64,000 nucleotides of DNA from Clostridiales bacterium (lineage in GTDB: Bacteria; Bacillota; Clostridia; Clostridiales; Oxobacteraceae). The stretch lies in the NCBI GenBank assembly GCA_030016385.1, contig JASEJN010000009.1, forward strand, positions 1 through 64,000. The letters are read 5' to 3'. Every line of letters begins with the position of its first letter. The stretch's first letter is position 1. The translations under genes were made by a program, and so were the position numbers. The notes beneath the pieces are model-generated. The model searched no databases. It saw only the letters and a list, made by a program, of their open reading frames with translations, and was not told the origin of the DNA. Shown piece after piece: positions 51,298 through 59,348 of this stretch.

Positions 51298-52539
51298 TTA
51301 AACTTCGCTGTTTTCAAGTTCCCGTCTCAAAAAGTCAAGCACGTTCATGACAGCCCGGTTTCTTATATTCTGCCTGTTTCCGGCTATGTTCATTTTCTCC
51401 ACCTTAACAACACCCTTAAAATACATGCCTGCATATACAAGCCCAACAGGTTTTTCAAAAGTTCCGCCTCCAGGCCCTGCAATGCCGGTAGTCGAAAGCC
51501 CTATATCTGTATTGGCTGTTCTTGCGATACCTTCCGCCATCTCACGGGCTGTTTCGGCACTTACCGCTCCATATTTTTTCAGCGTTTTTGCGCTGACTCC
51601 AAGCCTTCTCATCTTTGCATCGTTGCTGTACGTCACGGCACCTTCCATAAAGACATCCGATATCCCCGGATAATTTATAAGCCTCGATGCAAGCATTCCG
51701 CCTGTACAGGACTCCGCTACAGCTATCGTAAGCTTTCTATCGATCAGCATTTTTGCGACGACATCCCAAATCGGTGCATCTCCAGTTCCATATATATTAT
51801 CCTTGAGCCTTTCCCTTATCTGCTTTTCGACAGGGGCTATAAGGCCCAATGCTTCGTTTTTGTCCCTGGCTTTGGCCGTTATGCGAAGTATGGCCTCCCC
51901 GTCCTTTGCATAAGGCGCAATCGTCGGATTTGTCTGGAAATCCATCAAATCCTTTATACTATCCTCCATATTGCTCTCGCCAACCCCCAGCACTCTTAAG
52001 ACCTTTGAAACAAGCACCCCGTCTTGGTATTTTGAAAGATACGGCATTACTTCATCTTCAAACATGGGCGCCATTTCCTTGGGAGGACCCGGCAGCATTA
52101 TAAATATCTTATTATTTCCCTCGATAGCGCATCCCGGAGCAGTGCCGTTTGCGTTCGGAAATATTACGCATCCTTCCGGAAGGTATGCCTGTTTTCTGTT
52201 GTTATCGGTCATCTTTCTGTTCATATTCTTAAAATGCTTTTCGATCTTTTTAAGGGATTCTTCATGCAGGACCAATTTCCTGTTGAAAAATTTTGCTCCT
52301 ATCTCTTTTGTGATATCATCTTTGGTAGGTCCGAGCCCTCCTGTGGCTATCACTATATCCGCTCTCTCAAACGCAATGTCAAGAGCATCCGAGAGCCTCT
52401 TCGGATTATCACCGACTACTGTCTGATAATATACAAAAACTCCATTATCTGCAAGCCTTCTTGCTATGTACTGCGCATTGGTGTTTACAATATCCCCCAG
52501 CAGGAGCTCCGTACCAACTGATAATATTTCAGCTCTCAT
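51298..52539 (-). CDS. cinA: CinA-like protein (competence/damage-inducible)
   Basis: This 413-residue two-domain protein has an N-terminal MoCF_biosynth-like domain (AEILSVGTELLLGDIVNTNA, DIVIATGGLGPTKDDITKEI, FIMLPGPPKEMAPMFED) and a C-terminal CinA/PncC domain (LTIAVAESCTGGMLASRLIN, EMAEGIARTANTDIGLSTTG, IAGPGGGTFEKPVGLVYAGM). Homologues hydrolyse NMN or ADP-ribose in pyridine nucleotide recycling. ATG follows GGAGGGAAAGATAA. In B. subtilis cinA sits before recA; recA is not here. Confidence 0.9.
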   Translation of the reverse strand: MRAEILSVGTELLLGDIVNTNAQYIARRLADNGVFVYYQTVVGDNPKRLSDALDIAFERADIVIATGGLGPTKDDITKEIGAKFFNRKLVLHEESLKKIEKHFKNMNRKMTDNNRKQAYLPEGCVIFPNANGTAPGCAIEGNNKIFIMLPGPPKEMAPMFEDEVMPYLSKYQDGVLVSKVLRVLGVGESNMEDSIKDLMDFQTNPTIAPYAKDGEAILRITAKARDKNEALGLIAPVEKQIRERLKDNIYGTGDAPIWDVVAKMLIDRKLTIAVAESCTGGMLASRLINYPGISDVFMEGAVTYSNDAKMRRLGVSAKTLKKYGAVSAETAREMAEGIARTANTDIGLSTTGIAGPGGGTFEKPVGLVYAGMYFKGVVKVEKMNIAGNRQNIRNRAVMNVLDFLRRELENSEV

Positions 52540-52586
52540 TTATCTTTCCCTCCTTTGTTTATTTAACTTCACCTTACAAATCACTT

Positions 52587-53264
52587 TTACTCATCTTTAA
52601 ATGTATGCCTGTATTTTTCCATGACTTCACAAAAAATATCGCCGTTTGAAGGCGGTGTATATGTTATCGCATTGGCCCCCGCCCTTATCGTCTCAAGTAT
52701 GGTATTTTCATCCGGCCCTCCTGTTGCCATAATCGGCAAATCGGGGTATTCCGACCTTATCTTCTTTACGATCCCTGCAGTATTTTTACCGCCTGATACG
52801 TTGAATATCGTGGCTCCTGATTCAATCCTCGCCTTAAAGTCTTCCTTTTCGGATACAACAGTCAGGACGACAGGTATATCGATAGTGTCCCTTACCTCTC
52901 TCAATACCTCATTTGACGTAGGTGCGTTCAGAACCACGCCTATCGCGCCCTGAAACTCGGCATCGAGCGCAAGGTTCACTACCCTTTTGCCCATGGTCAG
53001 CCCGCCTCCCACACCGCTGAACACCGGCACATCCGATGCCATTATGAGAGCATGGGTGATAATGGGCTGCGGTGTAAAAGGATATACGGCAATAACGGCG
53101 TCTGCGTTAATATTTCTAATAATGGCTACATCTGTAGAAAACACTATCGATTTTATACGCTTCCCAAATATTTTTATGCCGCTTGCCTCCCTTATGCACG
53201 ACGGCATTTCTATCATATGGCTTCTCAATGTTCCCTTGACTTCTGGAATAAATTTGCTGCTCAA
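52587..53264 (-). CDS. TIM-barrel protein of unknown function
   Basis: This 225-residue beta/alpha barrel has FIPEVKGTLRSHMIEMPSCI, AVIAVYPFTPQPIITHALIM, FSGVGGGLTMGKRVVNLALD, DIPVVLTVVSEKEDFKARIE, IMATGGPDENTILETIRAGA and a final NAITYTPPSNGDIF. Phosphate-binding loops GGxGGG and ATGGP are present as in thiazole synthase and KDPG-aldolase-like folds. Clostridial homologues are often labelled simply 'hydrolase', with no proven reaction. TTG start follows AGGTGGTG. It is 47 bp upstream of cinA and likely shares its transcript. Confidence 0.75.
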   Translation of the reverse strand: MSSKFIPEVKGTLRSHMIEMPSCIREASGIKIFGKRIKSIVFSTDVAIIRNINADAVIAVYPFTPQPIITHALIMASDVPVFSGVGGGLTMGKRVVNLALDAEFQGAIGVVLNAPTSNEVLREVRDTIDIPVVLTVVSEKEDFKARIESGATIFNVSGGKNTAGIVKKIRSEYPDLPIMATGGPDENTILETIRAGANAITYTPPSNGDIFCEVMEKYRHTFKDE

Positions 53265-53351
53265 AATTCACACCACCTGTACATATTTACTTTTTATCCT
53301 CCGGCTATGTGTTAAAAAAGTGGCGCCGATTTTAATACATCATCCGCCAAA

Positions 53352-55079
53352 CTATACGGCCTGCATATCATACAGATTTTTGTATATTCCGCCAAGCCTC
53401 AAAAGTTCTTCATGCTTTCCCATCTCTTTTATACGTCCCTTATTGATCACTATGATCTTATCGGCGTTCTTAATGGTGGAAAGCCTGTGAGCGATAATAA
53501 TAGTAGTACGGTTCCTTGATATCTTGTATAAAGATTTTTGTATATACCTTTCCGTCTCGGTATCAATATTCGCCGTGGCTTCATCAAGCACAAGTATGGA
53601 TGGTTTAAATGCTATGGCTCTTGCAAAGGACAAAAGCTGCCTCTGCCCAGACGAAAGCGTGCATCCCCTCTCCATAACCAATTCATTGAATTTCCCCGGC
53701 AGGTTTTTTATAAAATCATAAGCATTGGAATATTTAGCCGCATTGACGACCTGTTCGTCGGTTATATGCTTATTATCGAGCCTTATATTGTTTTTTATAT
53801 CGCCTGAAAATATAAATACATCCTGCATGACTACGGCAATTGCACGCCTCAAATCTTTAAGCCTGATATCCTTTATATTCACGCCATCTAAAAGTATTTC
53901 CCCTTTTTGTATCTCATAAAACCTTCCTATGAGATTTATAATAGTGGACTTGCCAGAGCCTGTAGCACCTACAAAGGCCACGGTCTCACCCTTATTTACT
54001 TTGAAGTTTATATCCTTTAGCACCCAGTTCTTGTTATCGTATGAAAACCAAACATGCCTAAACTCGATCTCACCGCGTATGCGGGATATTTTAGTCCCTT
54101 TATCCATATCCTCAACGTCGCCGGTATCGTCCATGAGTTCAAACACCCTCTCGGCTGCAACTCCTGCAGATACGATAGTATTGTACATATCGGCAAGATC
54201 GCTTATGGGGGCAAAAAACTTTTTTGCATAAGTTACGAAGGCATATAAAACTCCTATCTCTATCTTCGAATTAAATATTCCGGGAATACAATACCATATA
54301 AGTATGCAGATTGCAAGAGAGTTTATAAGCTCTGAAGCCGGTTTGAACAGCGCCATAAGCTTCATCTCGAAAATGCTGGCCCTGTTGTATTCGTTGTTCA
54401 GCTTCTCAAACTCCCTGTATTTTTCCTTCTGCCGGTTAAATATCTGCACAAGCCTCATGCCGTATATATTTTCGGCCAGAAAGCCGTTTATGCTGGCAAT
54501 CAGCCTCCTTATCCTCATAAAATTCCTTCTTGCCTTGTTTTTGTATAAAAATGTCACGATTATAATTATAGGTATCACGCTCATGCTCAAAAGCGTCAAT
54601 TTTACATTCATATCCAGCATCACCACGATGATACCTATAAGCATCAATATATCCTTGAACAGAGACACTATTACACCTGAATAAAAATCATTGAGCACTT
54701 CCACATCGTTTGTTATTCTGGTAAGTATTCTGCCCGACGAGTTTTTATCAAAAAAAGACAGTGCCATCTTCTGCACGTGCGAAAACAGTTCCATCCTTAT
54801 ATCGAGTATTATCCTTTGCCCTAAAAAATTTAAAAGGTATGCCTGTATATAGTTAAAAACCCCTCCTGACAATGCTGCCGCCAAGTATAAAAGCCCCAGC
54901 AGCACGATGTTTACGACCGGCTTTTTTAAGGAAATATAATCATCGATAATAACTTTAGTAATATACGGGCTTGCAAGATCCGCAAGATTTATTAAAAAAG
55001 CCAGGAAAAGGCTTAAAAAAAGCAAACCCATATACGGTTTAAAATATGAAAACAGCCTTATGAATTTTTTATTTCTCAT
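53352..55079 (-). CDS. ABC exporter half-transporter, catalytic subunit
   Basis: This 575-residue exporter half has six membrane helices (about 15-300) and an ATPase domain. Walker A is GATGSGKSTI near residue 371, the signature LSSGQRQLLSFARA, Walker B ILVLDEATANID with catalytic Glu, and the switch IIAHRLST. Partner of the next gene upstream, which overlaps it by 4 bp (ATGA). The pair forms a typical heterodimer. The LacI-type regulator at 56943-57959 probably controls them through operator TTATACGTATAA. Substrate unknown. Confidence 0.88.
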   Translation of the reverse strand: MRNKKFIRLFSYFKPYMGLLFLSLFLAFLINLADLASPYITKVIIDDYISLKKPVVNIVLLGLLYLAAALSGGVFNYIQAYLLNFLGQRIILDIRMELFSHVQKMALSFFDKNSSGRILTRITNDVEVLNDFYSGVIVSLFKDILMLIGIIVVMLDMNVKLTLLSMSVIPIIIIVTFLYKNKARRNFMRIRRLIASINGFLAENIYGMRLVQIFNRQKEKYREFEKLNNEYNRASIFEMKLMALFKPASELINSLAICILIWYCIPGIFNSKIEIGVLYAFVTYAKKFFAPISDLADMYNTIVSAGVAAERVFELMDDTGDVEDMDKGTKISRIRGEIEFRHVWFSYDNKNWVLKDINFKVNKGETVAFVGATGSGKSTIINLIGRFYEIQKGEILLDGVNIKDIRLKDLRRAIAVVMQDVFIFSGDIKNNIRLDNKHITDEQVVNAAKYSNAYDFIKNLPGKFNELVMERGCTLSSGQRQLLSFARAIAFKPSILVLDEATANIDTETERYIQKSLYKISRNRTTIIIAHRLSTIKNADKIIVINKGRIKEMGKHEELLRLGGIYKNLYDMQAV

Positions 55080-56842
55080 ATAGCAGCTTCCTCCATCTGC
55101 TTGATATTTTTCTCAGCCATCTGTGCGCGATAAAGCTTGTAATATCTTCCTTTAAGATCCAAAAGCTCCTGATGGGTTCCTCTTTCTGCTATCATGCCAT
55201 TCTCCATGAATATGATGATATCGGCGTTCTTTATGGCTGAAATCCTGTGGGATATTATAATGCCCGTTCTTCCTTTCAATATTTCTTTTATGTTTGTAAG
55301 TATAACCTCTTCAGTTTTTGTATCGACTGCTGAAAGACTGTCGTCAAGTATCAAAATAGAAGGCATTTTTATTATTGCCCGGGCAATCGAAACCCTTTGT
55401 TTCTGGCCGCCCGAAAGTGTGGCTCCCCTTTCTCCCACAATGGTGTTAAAAGCTTCGGGAAAGCTCATTATATTGTCATAGACATCAGACATCTTTGCCG
55501 CGTCCTCAATCTCTGATCGTTTATACGCATTTTCTCTAAAGAAGCTTATATTATCATCTATAGCGGCTGAAAACAAAAAATTATCCTGAGGGACATATCC
55601 TATATTTTCCCTTAATGTTGAAAGAGGTATATCGTTTATGTCTGCACCATCTATAAATATGTGGCCTCTGTCCACTTTAAACAGCCTGAGCAGTAAATTC
55701 ACAAGAGTTGATTTCCCGCTTCCCGTCCTTCCTACTATTGCAAGGGTCTGGCCCGGCTTGACATGAATATTTATATCTTTTAAAGCCCTTTTCCTGCTGC
55801 CTGGATATGAAAAGCTGAAGTCTTTGATTTTTATTTCACCTTTTAACGTATCACTCTTGAAATTCGCTTCATCATCGTTTATATCCGACTTTATAACAAA
55901 AATATCATCCAACCTTTTCATGGATGCAGCGGCTTTCTGCCATACTTCAACTATCTTTCCGACGTTTGAAACAGGTCCCATTAAAAGTGTAAGATACGTG
56001 TTGAATGCGACAAAATCGCCAAGCGATATCCTGTTCATCCTCACAAATCTGCTTCCCATAATAAGCACCAGTGCAAAGCTTATCCCGAAGCAAATCTGCA
56101 CGACAGGGCCCAGTAAACCTGAAAGCCTCACGTAACTTAGCTGGACATCCATCCTGTGCTTGCATTCATCATTTATTTTGTCTATTTCCTGATTCTCCTG
56201 TACATATGCCTTTATCACCCTTATGCCGGATATGTTCTCCTCTATTTTATCAGACATTCTGGCAAAGGATCTTTGAACCTCGGTAAATCTTTGCCTCATC
56301 TTTTTCCTGAGTTTAATGATTAAAACAAGAGCTGTCAGGACAGGCCCCATGGATATCAATGTAAGAATCGGGTCTATCGTCTTAACCATAACGAAAAATG
56401 AAGTAAGATTTATGATTATCCCATCTATCAGAAATACAAGCCCAAAGGCAAAGGCCTGCCTTATGGCAGTTAAATCATTTGTCGCATATGCCATAAGATC
56501 TCCGGTTTTCCTCTGATTAAAGAATTTTGGAGGCATTTTCTGAAGATGTTCAAAAAGCTTTGCCCTTAAAAAGCACTCAAGATCCCTTGCCTTTCCCATT
56601 ATAAAATATCTCATCAAAAATTTTGATATAAATAATGCCGCCGAGATTCCAAGCATGCCAAGAGTTACCCAGGCAATTTTGGACTGGCTTGCGGATTTAT
56701 TTCTTAAAAAATCTATTATATATCCTAAAACTTTGGGAATTGTCAATGCCAGCAGGCTTGATGTAATAACGGCAATTATGCCGAGGATATATTGTATTAT
56801 ATTTTTCTTTATAAACTCATCGACTATCCATTTTTTAATCAT
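55076..56842 (-). CDS. ABC exporter half-transporter, degenerate-site subunit
   Basis: This 588-residue partner has Walker A GRTGSGKSTL near residue 371, signature LSGGQKQR, and Walker B ILILDDSLSAVD, with Asp replacing the catalytic Glu. The switch His is kept (IISHRIS). This matches the non-hydrolysing site of heterodimeric exporters, as in the MarR-controlled pair at the left end, but with a less eroded ATPase. ATG follows GTAGGTGG. The operator palindrome at 56855-56866 lies directly upstream of that ribosome site. Confidence 0.88.
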   Translation of the reverse strand: MIKKWIVDEFIKKNIIQYILGIIAVITSSLLALTIPKVLGYIIDFLRNKSASQSKIAWVTLGMLGISAALFISKFLMRYFIMGKARDLECFLRAKLFEHLQKMPPKFFNQRKTGDLMAYATNDLTAIRQAFAFGLVFLIDGIIINLTSFFVMVKTIDPILTLISMGPVLTALVLIIKLRKKMRQRFTEVQRSFARMSDKIEENISGIRVIKAYVQENQEIDKINDECKHRMDVQLSYVRLSGLLGPVVQICFGISFALVLIMGSRFVRMNRISLGDFVAFNTYLTLLMGPVSNVGKIVEVWQKAAASMKRLDDIFVIKSDINDDEANFKSDTLKGEIKIKDFSFSYPGSRKRALKDINIHVKPGQTLAIVGRTGSGKSTLVNLLLRLFKVDRGHIFIDGADINDIPLSTLRENIGYVPQDNFLFSAAIDDNISFFRENAYKRSEIEDAAKMSDVYDNIMSFPEAFNTIVGERGATLSGGQKQRVSIARAIIKMPSILILDDSLSAVDTKTEEVILTNIKEILKGRTGIIISHRISAIKNADIIIFMENGMIAERGTHQELLDLKGRYYKLYRAQMAEKNIKQMEEAAI

Positions 56843-56854
56843 TTAACCACCTAC

Positions 56855-56866
56855 TTATACGTATAA
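56855..56866. promoter_or_regulatory. LacI-type operator before the ABC exporter genes
   Basis: Perfect 12-bp palindrome TTATACGTATAA with the central CG step typical of LacI-family sites. It sits between lacI-type gene and exporter, touching the exporter ribosome site. The same 12 bp occur once more, upstream of the regulator (58057-58070). Confidence 0.75.
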
Positions 56867-56942
56867 ATTATTTGGCAAAATAAAAGAATCTTTGATTTCT
56901 CTATCTCCAGTTATAAAGCTGAAGATTAAAAAACAGATTCAC

Positions 56943-57959
56943 CTAAAAAGACTCCCTTCTTACAAGCTTCCATTGTAAAACCACGACATCATCCAGCATA
57001 TCACTATTGCCATCCATTATATCAAACAGCATGCTGCATCCTTTATAACCCATATCATATAAAGGCGCCTCGATAGCCGACATGGCAGGCTGTGAATATT
57101 CGAAAAACGGCGAAGTGCCTATAGATACAACAGTCATGTCATTCGGAACACGAACACCCTTTCTGACAGCATGCCTTAGCATGTAAAAACCTATATCCGA
57201 ATGATCGCATATAACGGCAGCAGGAAAAGCCTTGCAATCAGGGAAATAAGCATCCATCAATTTTTCTGTTTCTTCTTTACCGCCCCCAACCTTATATACT
57301 ATATTTTCGTCGAGTTTCAAGCCGCATTTTTCCAGTCCCTTTATATATCCCTGGTATCTTCTGTTCCCTGAATCTTTTGCATTTGTACCTATATAGGCTA
57401 TATCTTTTATTCCACTGTCTGCAAAGCACCCTATAGTATGTCCTATGGCGTCTTCCATGTCGGTCTTTACAAGGTGCACGACTTCGTTTCTTGCATTTGT
57501 ATTTATCACGACGAAGGGAATGTTATTCTCCAAAAGATACGATATCTGCATATCGGTGAGCTTTGACTGGGTAAAAATGATGCCATCTATCCTGTTCGAA
57601 TTATAATATTTTACATAATCGTCCTCTTCTAAATCCAGATACTTGTTAAAGCAGAATGTCATCGTATAATTTCTGTGAACGAGAGCATCTTTTATACCCT
57701 CAAGAATATTCATAAAGAAATAATTGGAAACATCTTTATCGGTGACTATGCCTATAGACATCGACTTTTTAAGCCTCATGCTCTTTGCTATCAGATTCGG
57801 GTGATAATTAAGCTTGCGCGCAGCATTAAGCACTGCCTCCCTCGTTTTGGGCTTTATGCTGATGCCTTCTACATTATTTAAAACGTATGAAACTGTTGCC
57901 TGGGATACGCCGGCCTCTTTTGCCACATCCCTGCTTGACGCACACTTATGCTTATTCAA
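56943..57959 (-). CDS. LacI-family transcriptional regulator
   Basis: This 338-residue regulator has the LacI helix-turn-helix and hinge (SSRDVAKEAGVSQATVSYVL, KTREAVLNAARKLNYHPNLI). A periplasmic-binding-protein-like sensor domain follows (SIGIVTDKDVSNYFFMNILE, NNIPFVVINTNARNEVVHLV, GIKDIAYIGTNAKDSGNRRY). TTG start follows AGAGGTGG. A 14-bp palindrome lies about 100 bp upstream, and its 12-bp core also precedes the ABC exporter genes directly downstream, so it probably represses itself and the exporter. LacI control of an exporter suggests the ligand is a sugar or nucleoside-like compound, but this is inference. Confidence 0.9.
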   Translation of the reverse strand: MNKHKCASSRDVAKEAGVSQATVSYVLNNVEGISIKPKTREAVLNAARKLNYHPNLIAKSMRLKKSMSIGIVTDKDVSNYFFMNILEGIKDALVHRNYTMTFCFNKYLDLEEDDYVKYYNSNRIDGIIFTQSKLTDMQISYLLENNIPFVVINTNARNEVVHLVKTDMEDAIGHTIGCFADSGIKDIAYIGTNAKDSGNRRYQGYIKGLEKCGLKLDENIVYKVGGGKEETEKLMDAYFPDCKAFPAAVICDHSDIGFYMLRHAVRKGVRVPNDMTVVSIGTSPFFEYSQPAMSAIEAPLYDMGYKGCSMLFDIMDGNSDMLDDVVVLQWKLVRRESF

Positions 57960-58056
57960 TTTACCACCTCTTTATTATATGCCGCCGACATGTAAAGCGA
58001 TTTGTGCAGCACATAAGCACATCAAATTTCATTTACAACTAAAATACGATGTATTA

Positions 58057-58070
58057 TTTATACGTATAAA
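58057..58070. promoter_or_regulatory. LacI-type operator in the regulator's own leader
   Basis: Perfect 14-bp palindrome TTTATACGTATAAA. It lies just downstream of the -10 box at 58083-58088, around the expected start of transcription, so bound regulator would block its own promoter. Confidence 0.75.
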
Positions 58071-58082
58071 CCATCTATTAAT

Positions 58083-58111
58083 ATAGTAATATTTTTACTC
58101 TATCGCGTCAA
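58083..58111 (-). promoter_or_regulatory. Promoter of the LacI-family gene
   Basis: Minus strand TTGACG (58111-58106), 17 bp, TACTAT (58088-58083). The -35 lies within the last codons of lgt. Confidence 0.6.
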
Positions 58112-58846
58112 GAGCAAAAAAACGATCCAGAGTATAATGCCCAGAAGGCTCATTACCTGTGCGATCCGGAAAGGCCCGAGCATAAGGCTGTCTGTTCTTA
58201 AACCCTCTACGAAAAATCTTCCGATGGAATACAGGCCCAGATATGTAAAAAAGACGATTCCCTTTTTTTTATTTCTTTTGGCAATAATCATCAATATAAT
58301 AAATGTAAAGATATCCCACATGGATTCATATAAAAATGTCGGCTGGTAATAGGCCCCATCGATGTACATGCCCCTTTGTATGAATCCGGGAAAATGTTTT
58401 ATAAAATCGTAGGAAACGGCTCCGCCATGAGCCTCCTGATTGAAAAAATTCCCCCATCTTCCCATGGCCTGGGCCAATATCAGCGACGGCGCGGCCACAT
58501 CCGCAAGATGTAGAAAATTCAACTTTTTATATCTTGCATAAATAAACGCAGATATCACGCCGAAAATAACCCCTCCATGGATTGCAAGTCCTCCGCCTCT
58601 TATGTTGAATATCTCCAGAGGATTATTTATATAATCTCCTATCCTGAACAAAACATAATAAAGTCTTGCGCCTACGACTCCGACAGGTATTGCAATGAGT
58701 ATCGCATTCAAAAAAACATCGTAATCGACACCCCTTGCGCTGCATGTATATTTGGCAATCAATATGCCGAGCAGCATGCCTGAAGCGATTAAAATTCCAT
58801 ACCATCTTATTTCCAGCCCTAAAATACTGAACGCAACCGGATTCAT
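58100..58846 (-). CDS. lgt: Prolipoprotein diacylglyceryl transferase
   Basis: About 248 residues of a polytopic membrane enzyme with seven spans that moves diacylglyceryl from phosphatidylglycerol to the lipobox Cys. Motifs: the conserved His-Gly of [13 protein letters not shown] and the Lgt signature [18 protein letters not shown], plus the C-terminal [21 protein letters not shown] 58846 is 11 bases after AAGGTGG; an upstream in-frame start at 58885 is not supported. It is transcribed toward the LacI-type gene whose promoter overlaps its 3' end. A lipoprotein substrate is encoded at 24678-25451. Confidence 0.93.
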   Translation of the reverse strand: MNPVAFSILGLEIRWYGILIASGMLLGILIAKYTCSARGVDYDVFLNAILIAIPVGVVGARLYYVLFRIGDYINNPLEIFNIRGGGLAIHGGVIFGVISAFIYARYKKLNFLHLADVAAPSLILAQAMGRWGNFFNQEAHGGAVSYDFIKHFPGFIQRGMYIDGAYYQPTFLYESMWDIFTFIILMIIAKRNKKKGIVFFTYLGLYSIGRFFVEGLRTDSLMLGPFRIAQVMSLLGIILWIVFLLLTR

Positions 58847-58979
58847 TTTTCTATCGTCCACCTTCCTTATCGGCAGGCTAAACATTCTGTAAAATCCACC
58901 TGCCGCCAGATATATAACATAGTAAAGATTTATTTATAATATTATAGCACAAATAATGTAAATGAATTCATCACAGAAA

Positions 58980-59079
58980 CTTCGATTCGTAATATGAGCT
59001 CTATGTTATTTTGAGTACTCATTCGTTGCTCAAAATAACATAATCCTATTTATGCCATATTTCAAATTACGAATTGCAG
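58980..59079. mobile_element. Full-length family A element
   Basis: A 100-bp element runs from CTTCGATTCGTAATATGAGC to CAAATTACGAATTGCAG, with the inner pair CTATGTTATTTTGA and TCAAAATAACATAA. Flanks TCACAGAAA (58971-58979) and TTATAGAAA (59080-59088) agree at 7 of 9 positions, fitting an older target duplication. It sits between lgt and the mgtA terminator. The 58886-58979 stretch upstream is A/T-rich with nothing else visible. Confidence 0.82.
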
Positions 59080-59091
59080 TTATAGAAAAGC

Positions 59092-59120
59092 CCGACCCCC
59101 CGTACCAAAAAATGGGTCGG
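59092..59120 (-). terminator. Probable terminator of mgtA, displaced from the gene
   Basis: Minus strand stem CCGACCC/GGGTCGG (59120-59114 with 59098-59092), followed by GGCTTTTC. It lies 229 bp past the mgtA stop. The intervening DNA is almost entirely a family B element, so the element seems to have inserted between gene and terminator. Confidence 0.65.
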
Positions 59121-59129
59121 CCCGGCAGC

Positions 59130-59331
59130 TCATATATAAATTATTTGAAGAATATTATTCCAATCGCTAAGCTCTAAGTATATAGAGTCTGTAAACTTGT
59201 TCAGGGCAAAATCAAAACTCACTTAAGTTCAAACATTGATTCTGCTAATCCTGAACATGCGTTAACAGACTCTAAAGACTTTCTGCTAATTGCTCTTTCC
59301 ATAATATTCTTCAAATATAGAATATGCACCC
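59130..59331. mobile_element. ~200-bp family B element with long palindromic interior
   Basis: It runs from a B-type end (CATATATAAATTATTTGAAG, then AATATTATTCC) to an A-type end (CTTTCCATAATATTCTTCAA, then ATATAGAATATGCACCC). Inside, AGAGTCTGTAAACTTGTTCA pairs imperfectly with TGAACATGCGTTAACAGACT, so almost the whole element is an inverted repeat. It has no protein-coding potential. No clear target duplication; its left tip is eroded. It may be the least deleted form of family B in this window. Confidence 0.75.
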
Positions 59332-59348
59332 GGTCCGGTATTCCCGGG

